Below, piece by piece: positions 55,640 through 64,000 of a stretch of 64,000 bases of DNA. Below the pieces are notes generated by a model, which ran no database searches, was not told where the DNA came from, and saw only the letters and a program-made list of their open reading frames with translations. Every line of letters begins with the position of its first letter. The stretch's first letter is position 1. This DNA comes from Phytoseiulus persimilis (taxonomy: Eukaryota; Arthropoda; Arachnida; Mesostigmata; Phytoseiidae): assembly GCA_037576195.1 (NCBI GenBank), contig CM075101.1, positions 7,192,001 through 7,256,000 on the forward strand, in the 5' to 3' direction. Both the position numbers and the translations under genes were made by a program.

Positions 55640-57565
55640 AGTTGTCTCAACCTCTGCAAACCTAAGCAGTGCAAAACCGGACTGTTGTGTTGCTTCTTGG
55701 ACTGCTCGGCCGCCTATGACCGAGTATGCAGAGAAACACTATGTGAAACCCTTGATGAGCAAGGGATGAACCAATCATGGGTTGAACTACTCCGGAATAT
55801 CTACTCCGGTCCAGATGCAAACTGATACACGGGGGAGAGAAATCGGAATGGGCTAACACTGCAGAGGGGGTTCGACAAGTTCGCCCTGCCAGCCCAATCC
55901 TATTCGTCTTGTACATCGCTTCCCTGGAAGCTCGACTACAGAACAGTGGGCTTGGCTTTCGGGTGAAGAGAACAGGAGATCTCCGGAATGTGCAAGAGAA
56001 GAAATACTCTAACATGGCCGCTCTCCTTTTTTCCGATGACCTCATTTTAATGGGGAGAGACTTCTCAGAAATGGGAAGACTGCTAGAAATCACCTCGCAG
56101 TTTGGCGATGACAAGAAACTAACACTCAATCCATCAAAAAGAGCGATTGTGGTATTCTCCGAGAGCGGAACAACACAGGAGAGACCCCTCACAATCCAAG
56201 AAAAGAGGAAACCTAGCGACACGCACTCTACATACCTGGGAATGACTGTATCAAGCTCTGAGAACTACCTGGATCGCCAGGGGTCCATCTGGTTGGAAAA
56301 ATCTCAGAGAGTCCAAAACCAATTAAGAGCGAGAGCCTTATGGGGATTCAATCGATTTGAAATCTCCAAGACTTCATGGAAAGCGGTGGCTGTTTCATCG
56401 GTCACATTCGTAAATGCGGTCAAAGATATGTCTAAAACTCAGCAAAAGAAAAGAGCAACAGCCCAAACGGAGGCGGTGAGATACCCTCTTCCGTCCCCAA
56501 CAGTAAAGTGCCAAACGAATTCGTCACAAGTGAACTGGGCTGGTCTTCGTTCGGGGCGAGAGAAGCCCAGAACAAGATAAGATACTTTACCAGAGTGAAG
56601 CCCATGCCTGATCGTAGATGGCCGGAAGCGATACTGGACATGTAGGAGTCAACCGGAGTTTGAAAAAAAGCATATCGGAGAGTACAGGAGTTGTGTCGTG
56701 TGTTCAAGTGTGGAGACATCACGCTGACCAGAGTTGGGCAGATTCGAATCAAAAACCGTCGAATCAGGCAGATTCGAATCAAAAACCGTCGAATCAGGCT
56801 GATTCGAATCAAAAGTGATTCGAATCATTTTGATTCGATCATCAGGATCGATCATCTGATTCGAATCAGAAAATGATTCGAATCAAAATTTGATTCAAGT
56901 CACGTGATTCGAATCCTCTGATTCGAATCAAAAATGATTCGAATCAGCATCATCGAATCACTTGATTCGAACCAGAAATGATTCGACTCAGAAGCTATCG
57001 AATCACGTGATTCGAATCGAAAGTGATTCGAATCAGGATGATTCGAATCACATCTGATCCGATCTGATTCGAATCAAAATGATTCGAATCTGCCCAACTC
57101 TGACGCTGACATACGCAGAACTAGGTACACCTCTACAGGGGATGTTCAACAGAGCAGTCGAGGAAAGGATACGCGAAGTTGAGATGGCTGACTGGAAATA
57201 CTCGATGAGATACAAAAGCAGCGTGACCCGATACCGCACCCACGCGACTGGAATGGGTTATAGAACTATGTAGTCCATACGACAACGGTCGAGGTTCGGC
57301 CCTACTGGCACTGAGCCGAGCAGGTATGCTGAAAACCAGAGAATTCAGACAAAACACCGAACCGGGATAAGAAGCTACATGCGTCAGTTGTGGAATATAT
57401 CCGGAAACCCTGAGCCACGTCATCTGGGAATGCAACGAAACATACCACGAGGAAGAGGAAACACTAAATCGGCTGGGGCTCGACGAAAACCGCTCTCCAG
57501 AGATGACAAGCCACACCAAGAGGCTCCTACAGCAGTGGGAGAAGCAAACTAGAAATAACCGCTAG
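55640..57565 (+). pseudogene. Broken LINE copy B, split by a MITE
   Basis: Starts within RT (CFLDCSAAYDRVC, the catalytic Asp block), stops near 55820, then continues as EGVRQ..PASPILFVLYIASLEA, an intact-looking catalytic box LLFSDDLILMG, and LLEITSQFGDDKKLTLNPSK. The reading frame breaks around 56580 and 56640. The tail is interrupted by the 374-bp element at 56729-57102 and resumes directly after it (ELGTPLQGMFNRAVEERIREVE). The C-terminus retains ETLSHVIWECNETYHEEEE, a C...H...C finger, and stops at 57565. Confidence 0.9.
56729..57102. mobile_element. 374-bp MITE made of GATTCGAATC palindromes
   Basis: Exact 8-bp target duplication ACGCTGAC (56721-56728 and 57103-57110). The terminal inverted repeats begin CAGAGTTGGGCAGATTCGAA at both ends and match for 23 bp. 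The interior is almost wholly repeats of the palindrome GATTCGAATC and its variants with spacers such as AAAAACCGTCGAATCAGGCA. The 8-bp duplication and CAGAG...CTCTG ends fit the hAT superfamily. It sits inside LINE copy B. Confidence 0.95.
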
Positions 57566-57861
57566 GATAACTCGTCACTGAAACGAAAGTGTCATAGATA
57601 TGAGTATAAATAAAAACCAATACCTCTGTCACGAGATTTGATAAAGCAGGATCTGGAACAGAGTCAATCCAGCCACCGCTCGCTGCGAGGTTTGGAGACA
57701 AGTCATGACAATCACTCCCGAGCCCCGTTGGAGCACCGGGAGAACGGAAACATGTTCTGAACAACAAGCTGTTTTCTCCATACTCTCAATCGGGATTCAA
57801 TCTAACAAGTAGCAATCAGAAACGTAGAACGATCCTCTTGCCTAACAATTTGTTCTAAGAG

Positions 57862-58128
57862 AGTGGAGAACAACTTGGTGTCCGAAGCATGTTTCCGTTT
57901 TCTGGTACTTCAATCATCGTCTGGAACGACGTTCTCTGAATCGATTTCTCATTTCCTTCTCATTGAGGATCCCTTCAGGATGACATTCTACAAGGCAATC
58001 GGGGATTCGGAACAAGCCTGTTTCTTATTAGTCTCTTTTGAGAAAATGGAGAACAACTTGGTGTCCGAAGCATAATTCCATTTTCCGGTACTTCAATCAT
58101 CGCCTGGAACGACGTTCGCCGAATCGAT
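57862..58128. repeat. 83-bp direct repeat, 184 bp apart
   Basis: 57862-57944 and 58046-58128 share TGGAGAACAACTTGGTGTCC, then CATCGTCTGGAACGACGTTC with a few substitutions. The origin is unknown; it lies between LINE copy B and the mariner remnant. Confidence 0.85.
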
Positions 58129-58432
58129 GCCGAGCTCTTACTTCGGAGAAGAAGTGTGCCTCTGAAATGCAGCGGAAGGTAGCAAACATCGTTTTTTGAA
58201 CGATTTGTCCTCGATTTCTCTCCCCGAGCGCTCTCCGAGCTACTCATCGGAGCCGAGTGGAGTCACGCACTCTACGAGAATGACTAGGAAAGCAGGAAGT
58301 GAGCTTGCAACTCCCTGCCTTGTCTGATCCGTGAATCGAAGTACCCGGTCTATTCGGATGAGATCGCACACGTTTTTTCGACAATTTTTTCTGTGTCGAC
58401 CCACGGAGAACGGAATCGCATAGAGACTAAGA

Positions 58433-59300
58433 TTATTCGACGTAGCTGCTCTCACTAGCCACATACTTCGCTCCTTCATCGACCAGGTCGCGGATGCCCT
58501 TGCGGTAGATGGCTCCACCCTTTGACTCAAACCATTCTTCGAACCTTTTCTTCGATCCGACTGTTTCAAAAGTGACACTTTCAACGCATAGCCAAAGGGG
58601 GCAACAAAGTGGTAGTCTGGTGAAGACCGGCAAGAGTTTCCCGAGTCGATTTGGATGCAACAGCCGGTGCGTCGTTGTGGAGCAAAATCTTTCGCTGCTT
58701 TCTGGGAGCGAAACGCAGCTGTTTCTCTGCTACCGCGCGGCTCAAATCGAAGAGTTGTTACTGGTAGCAAGCTGCATCGACTGTTTCAGGAGCTCGAAGT
58801 AGATCACGCCCTCCTGGTCCCACTAAACACACGGCATCGTCTTGTTTCCGAACTTGTTTGGCCTTGCATTGATGGACCAGACACCCCCGGGTCGACCCAC
58901 GCTGCTTTTCGCGCCGGGCCGTCGTACAACTTCCACTTCTCTTCGCTGGTTACGATCTAGTGCAGGAAACTTCTCTTCTGCTGTCGCCGGAGCAGTTCTC
59001 GGCAAATGATCAAACAGGTGTTTCTCTGCTCCGACGACTCAAGCGGGACCCACCGTTCGACCTTCCACACCTTCCCCAGAGTCTTGGGTCGCTTCGAGAG
59101 GGCTGACAGAGTCACATCCAGCGTGGCAGCGAGCCCTTCTTGGGTCTGGGCACTGTCCACGTCCAGCAAACTCTCCAAGTCCTGGTCCCTGAGCTTTTGT
59201 TGTGGTTTTCCCGAGGTCCGTTCTAAAGATCGACATCGCCTCCTCTGAACCTCTCGTAGCAGTTGTAGCACATCCTCTGGCTCAGTGCACGCTCGGGATC
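58433..59300 (-). pseudogene. Dead Tc1/mariner-family transposase (mariner type)
   Basis: On the minus strand, fragments follow mariner order: YERFRGGDVDL (about 59240), DQDLESLLDVDSAQTQEGLA and LSALSKRPKTLGKVWK (the helix-turn-helix region). ELLRRQQKRSFLH and IVTSEEKWKLYD follow, where the family has an Asp at the first catalytic site and this copy reads Glu. Next come WDQEGVIYFELLK, ILLHNDAP (catalytic Asp region) and SPDYHF, ending in KKRFEEWFESKGGAIYRKGI and SSYVE with a TAA stop at 58433. Several frameshifts and stops interrupt it. I did not find its terminal inverted repeats. Confidence 0.88.
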
Positions 59301-59954
59301 GGCTTGAACGAGCAGTTTGTGGGATTCACTCGCTGATTCCCCCATCGATTGGAGGTCCGCAGCGACGTCCGCCAATCGTGGGGTGATGGTACGTATACGC
59401 GCACGTTTGGACGTTCACTGAAAATCTCAGCGCACTCCAGGTGCCGATTTTATTCCGGGCGCTGGGAAGCCTCACTCAGGCATTAAACAACACTACCTAT
59501 TTGGCGCGAAAATCCAAGCCACAGCTGACTCCAGCGACGTTCGAAAAAGGACTGCAATTTCATCAGAGTAGTCCTGATATGTCTTCTAGTGAGAGAGTGA
59601 AGAGCATTTTCCAGACGAATTAGGCACGGGTGTCACTGGCCCGGATCCGCTGTCTATTGCCAATTTCCGTTCCGACCCCATGAATTGGAAGTATTATCTT
59701 CTCATAAAAAGACAAGAATGCAATCGTTGTGTTGCATAAAGTTGAGCCTTCAGTCGGAACTAACAGACCTTGCAAATCTTGAGGCTCTCTTTCCCGGTTC
59801 TGAGTTGTATCCGGTTCGGTTCTCAAGGTTATACATTTACCTCCCATGTGATCTCCTCGCCAGCTTCCTGAATGACTCGAATTCGCCTCGTCAGAGCATT
59901 CAGAGTCTGAGTGACGCCCCGAAATGTCTGTGCATATCCATACAACAGCAGAAC
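59301..59954. other. Intergenic, nothing recognised
   Basis: Short frames only (59441-59623 plus, 59620-59961 minus), with no domain signal. Ends at the target site of SINE copy 2. Confidence 0.4.
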
Positions 59955-59964
59955 GCATCAAATG

Positions 59965-60228
59965 TTTTTTTTTTTTTTTTTCCTGGCTGAACCTCTCAGC
60001 CAGCCCTCAGGAGTGCACCGGAATCACATAGAGTATTGCTTCAGTAACACTCCCTATCGCCTCGCAAATCCCATTGCGGGCGGTGGGCTTGGGTCTTAAG
60101 ATGGTTCAGATTCAATTCTGATATAAATTAAATCCTCTTTTTACCACATAAGAAAGATTTCTGTCCCGCAATTGCTAGCTTAGCGTGGCACCCAGTGTTG
60201 GTTTATGCCACCCGGCCAGCGAGCGGAT
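59965..60228 (-). mobile_element. tRNA-derived SINE, copy 2
   Basis: Same family and orientation as the copy at 51036-51318, with a 17-base poly(A) tail (T17 on plus at 59965-59981). Flanked by an exact 10-bp target duplication GCATCAAATG (59955-59964 and 60229-60238). Compared with copy 1 it lacks about 16 bp spanning the B box, so it could not be transcribed by Pol III as it stands. Confidence 0.9.
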
Positions 60229-60334
60229 GCATCAAATGGGTTGCTGGAAGAATGGATTTCATGCTTTAAACTCGAACGGATAGGGATTCAATGCCTCTGA
60301 TATTCTCAACCCACACAGCCATCTTGGGGTGACC

Positions 60335-62473
60335 ATGCTGGCGGCTGGTTTTCTTATGATAGTCCTCCTGGAATCAGCTATTCCTCAAGAGGCACCCGCA
60401 TTAGACTACGCATCAAACCTGATCCAGATCATCCAGAAGGCGGCGGATTTCCATCTTTCGGTAGCTGTATCCGGCTGTCCCAGAGTCAACCTGGATCGAT
60501 TCCGCTCGAGAAGAGTCTCATTCCTCCGAGATACACTACCAACAGCCTGGTTACACAAAAACCAACGAGAGATAGTTCTGACCTGCCTCGAGCTCGCGGA
60601 TCGCCCAAGCAACATCCCCCCTTGTGGTCATCGGAAATGCGAATTTTCGAGGGCGGCTCTCGATGTATACAACTGGAAGTTTCGCGTTCTGATCCTGCTC
60701 TATCCGTTCTCAATGGAGGGTTCGGACGAGGATCCCATACCTTCCGGATCCGATATGCATCAGCACTACAAGCATTTCGGAGAAACCATTCTGCGGACGC
60801 TCTCGAGACAATTGCATCCCACGAGGAGTTTCACCAAGCTGCTTCTCATGATGTACACCGCACCTGATGTCCCAGAACACAGAGGATCGCGGACTTTGAC
60901 CTCTGAAAGCATCTATCGATTCGGATGGATCCTGGATTCCAACCCTTACTTCGGATATCCGAAGCTGGCCGACATTGACACTTACCCTTTGAGCAGTGAA
61001 CTTATCAGGAATCCCTTCCAGCTCCCTGTACGAAATGGCTCTCAAAAGCTCTACTTCGAGCTGATTGGAGTCATGCAAAAAAGTGGATATTTTCGACTCC
61101 TGCGAATTTTCGACTGTCGGGGCTCGGTAAGATATAGGTGTTTGGGAGTGCTCCGAGAATTCAATATATAAACATCACAGTTGCATAAACCTCACAGCAA
61201 ACATCTAATATTCCAGAACGTTTACTTCGTGCATTACTACAATTCAGGAGTCTTCCGATTAGCTATCCCTGAACAGTATCGTGAGGCTTCACTTGTCTCA
61301 ATCGCCCTTTCCCGATCTGCTGGCTACCTAATTTTGGGTTCGATCTTGCCGCCGATGCTCGGCTGTCTCTACATAATGATCGTCACCTCCGCCTCTGGCA
61401 ACGAGCCTCGACAGCAACTTTGGTTCAGGATGCTTGACGTGTTCCTCGACGCGCTCTTCTCCTGCATCATGCATTTCTACTTTTGTCTCAGGAGCGTGAA
61501 TTTTTCGGTCAAGTTTTTCCTTGCCTTGAGCATGTTTTTCGAGTTCCTTTTGCTCAGCGTCCTACAAGGCGAAGTCATCTCTTTCGCTCAGGATTCGCGA
61601 ATACCCGCCTCAGCATGCCGCTTCTCACATTGTGTCAACCGCGCCGCCAGAGACCTGCTGAGGCTAAGCAGCCGTCACTCCCACGACATATTCCATGACT
61701 CCAAGGTTTGGGACCGAGGCGCCGTCCGACCCAGGGCTACCTCGAAAAAGTGCAAGTCAACAGGTAGAGAGCGTCCAGCGTTTCGCTCAGTCTCAGTCGG
61801 AAATGAAACTCTGCTACTCATGCTGTCTCTCTATCAAGCTATTTGCGGGGAGTTGGATTTGATCAAGATTCAAGCGAACCTGATAAAAGCAGAAGGGCTG
61901 CTTCTGGAACAGAAACTCGTCCTGAGCAAACGATCGGTGGAGCTCTGCATAAGAGCCCCCGTGCCTTGGATTCTTCGGAAAGGTTTGGAGAACTCTTTGT
62001 TTACTTATACCCGCCGTGGGAGACAGCTTGGATCAAGAGGCGGGGACGACGAAATGGAGAACGTATATTGGAGCAGTGGCGATCCGTATATCCTGAAGGT
62101 GGAAGCCTCCCTTAAGCAAAATATGCGCCACTTGAAAGAGGAGTACATTAAATACAATATGGTCGGTTTTAATGGAGGGGCGTTGGTATCCCTGGATGCT
62201 CTGAAGGGCTCGATCTTCTTCTCGCTGTACGCGATACTTCTCTGTGCAGTAGTGCTTGCGCTCGAGAACTGGAAAAAGCTCCGCGCACTCATGCGCTGTC
62301 CACCTCTTTCATTTATGGCCAGTTCCCGCGCTCGAAACATGAGGGTAGAGCAGACATACATCATGTCGGGACGAGACTACGATCATCCTGTTATCGAGAA
62401 AGCTCCGGGTACTCGATTAGTGCCTTCCACCGTGGCATTGACGGTGGCGGGGCAGAGAGCAACCATGATGTGA
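60335..62473 (+). CDS. Divergent ionotropic receptor (IR)-like protein
   Basis: Two exons, 60335-61126 and 61217-62473, joined in phase 0 (GGCTCG|GTAAGA to TTCCAG|AACGTT), give 682 residues, in the normal range for arthropod IRs. A hydrophobic leader (residues 1-16, LAAGFLMIVLLE) is followed by an extracellular domain of about 270 residues. The channel block then has TM1 (YLILGSILPPMLGCLYIMIV), a short pore-like segment and TM2 (VKFFLALSMFFEFLLLSVLQGE). A second ligand-domain half follows, and TM3 (KGSIFFSLYAILLCAVVLALEN) lies near the C-terminus with a short basic cytoplasmic tail. That TM spacing is the ionotropic glutamate receptor/IR plan; the extracellular half is too divergent to name a ligand or subfamily. 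In arthropods IRs act in taste, smell and other sensing. It sits next to a decayed paralogue. An unrelated membrane protein cannot be wholly excluded. Confidence 0.72.
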
Positions 62474-62589
62474 ACTCGGTGACAGAGGTGTTCTCAACTG
62501 TCGCAGTTCACAACGGCACCGATTAGTCCCCCCAGGATCGGTCCTAAACATCCGCCACTGTCAAAAGTGTGGAGAAAAGCTTTTAAACC

Positions 62590-63355
62590 GCCTCATTGTG
62601 GCGTCGAAAGGGAGCGACTTCCAGAACAGGCTCGAATCTACCCTACCTGAATTGCCTAAAAGCCTACTCCAGACTCATCCCGAATCCACAAAACTTTCGT
62701 CAGTGTCTCCTCCGAAACAAGAGCCAATCCTGCATCTAGAAGCAGGCTTCGATCAGTTTCTAACAGGGAGAGAGTCCTTTCTCAGTGATGCAGGATCAAC
62801 ATGCTGTTTTCTCCCAAATGAGCGCGAAATAGTCTTAAATTGTGTCGAGCTGGAAAAAATGGGGAACCGACACCACCACCATCGTGGCCATCATTCATTG
62901 TGATGCTCCAAGAAGAAACGTGAATACAATCGGAAGTTTCGCATCCTTGTTCTCCTTCATTCGCTCCTGATTGCGAAGTCGGACAGAGAATCTCGTCGAC
63001 CGAGTTCTGGTTCGAGTGAGCTCAGTGAGAACCGTGGTCAAACCGTTCGAGAAGCGCACTTCGAACGTCCGAGCTCCGAGATGAGGTTCACTAAGGGCCG
63101 GTCAATGATGTACACTCCTCCGGACCGTACGGATCGCAGTTGGTCGAATCGCAATTATTGACAACTGAAACCTTTCATCGTCTCGGATGGATTCCTAGCT
63201 CTGAGCGCGGCTTCGAATTCCCAAACCCGGGTTCGAAGATATCCCGGTCGCTGAGCAGAGCATCTTTGCAAGATGGAATTCTGCTCCCGACCGCGAGTTT
63301 GAACGGCCCACAAGTTCTGTTCTTTGGGCTGGGCGGAGTCAGGCTTCATCCTTGA
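62590..63355 (+). pseudogene. Decayed tandem paralogue of the IR-like gene
   Basis: Blocks match the neighbouring gene's first exon in the same order and strand, in changing frames. FLPNEREIVLNCVELE (near 62805) matches LHKNQREIVLTCLELA. YNRKFRILVLLHS (near 62930) matches YNWKFRVLILLYP. MMYTPPD (63110) matches MMYTAPD. LTTETFHRLGWI (63158) matches LTSESIYRFGWI. NGPQVLFFGLGGV (63303-63341) matches NGSQKLYFELIGV. Stops at about 62903, 63155 and 63355 and several frameshifts break it. The second exon (channel domain) is absent; LINE sequence follows about 25 bp later. Confidence 0.85.
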
Positions 63356-63379
63356 AGGAAAAGGATGCTTTCTCTCACA

Positions 63380-64000
63380 AACTGTCATCGCCACTAAATT
63401 TATAGACGGAGAACTGGTTTGGTCAACCTTCGAAGCCAGAGAGGCGAAGAGCAAGTTGACATGTGTTGAGCGAATGATGAGAATGACAAACGCACCGACC
63501 AGGCTCCAGGAGAGGACCCTAGAACTGATGGAAACCTTCGGTTACGCAGGCATGACAAAATTCCCGAGAAGAATCATTCGGGTGTCACAGAGAGCTCACA
63601 AAAAGTATGCGGGCGAAACTATCAACGCCAAGCTCGACGGGCATGGCGGAGAGGAATGGCAGGGAAAAAAAAACTCGAGCGATACAGGAACTACGAAGCT
63701 ATGCTAGGAAACATCGAGCACATACATGACAACACAAGAGGCAGTCGCCGACTGGCAAATGCTAGAGCGGGATGTCTGCTTACCAGAAAATACCGGTCGA
63801 AATTCAAAAATATCGACACGACATGCATAAAATGCGGCCTAAAAGAAGAAATCCTCGAGCACATGATCCTACAATGCAGGAAACCGGCTGCCGCAGAGGA
63901 AGAGACCCAGAAGAAAGTTGGACTCTACAAGGATAGCACACCGAAGATGATACTCGACGCGGATGAAATGCTCGAGGAGTGGGAGAGCACCAACCGCCCG
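63380..64000 (+). pseudogene. LINE copy C, 3' tail (runs off window)
   Basis: Starts with KFIDGELVWSTFEAREAKSKL, parallel to EFIEGELG..WTVEAREIKSKL in copy A, and NAPTRLQERTLELMETF, parallel to NLPTRLQKRSLELMDTL. The C-terminal finger TTCIKCGLKEEILEHMILQC matches copies A and B. One frameshift near 63700 separates the halves. The 3' end is outside the window. Confidence 0.85.

Overview
The window is eukaryotic nuclear DNA. Coding regions are split into many short exons with GT-AG introns, mostly 70-200 bp. The gene set is animal, and the intergenic DNA is full of retrotransposon and DNA-transposon remains. The mix (Pelle/IRAK-type death-domain kinase, ABCA lipid transporter, divergent chemosensory-type ionotropic receptor, mariner and Ty3/gypsy elements) points to an arthropod. 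Compact introns, a base composition that looks balanced, and a divergent ionotropic receptor would fit a mite such as a mesostigmatan/phytoseiid. That species guess is inference only.

Left half, mostly host genes. Minus strand: the 5' part of a Pelle/IRAK-like kinase (1-1570, running off the left edge) and lysyl-tRNA synthetase (3380-5538, with a candidate mitochondrial leader exon). Plus strand: a complete 3-exon NADH-cytochrome b5 reductase (7002-9179). A gene-poor stretch (9.2-18.1 kb) carries a hAT-like element with GC-rich subterminal repeats. A 19-exon, 1749-codon ABCA transporter follows (18177-26402). Next come a decayed Ty1/copia element (27.9-30.0 kb), NDUFV2 of respiratory complex I (30652-31627), the convergent mitochondrial pyruvate carrier gene MPC2 (32347-32799, minus) and a complete 19-exon oxysterol-binding protein (35419-40108). 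The exon phases I derived sum in frame for CYB5R, KARS, NDUFV2, MPC2, OSBP, ABCA and the ionotropic receptor.

Right half, a transposon landscape (40-64 kb). It holds hAT-like non-autonomous elements with 7-8 bp target duplications, and a structurally complete Ty3/gypsy LTR retrotransposon (45853-50509; 141-bp LTRs differing at one base; one gag-pol frame of 1454 codons; tRNA-Ser-type primer site). Two copies of a tRNA-derived SINE with poly(A) and 15-bp and 10-bp target duplications are present. Three broken copies of one LINE family occur, one split by a 374-bp palindromic-repeat MITE, together with a dead mariner. An ionotropic-receptor-like gene (60335-62473) lies beside a decayed tandem paralogue whose channel half is gone and which is followed by a LINE tail.

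I found no CRISPR, operon or obviously new enzymatic system. The most unusual content is the set of subterminal-repeat DNA elements with intact target duplications, the SINE family, the intact gypsy element and the receptor gene/pseudogene pair.
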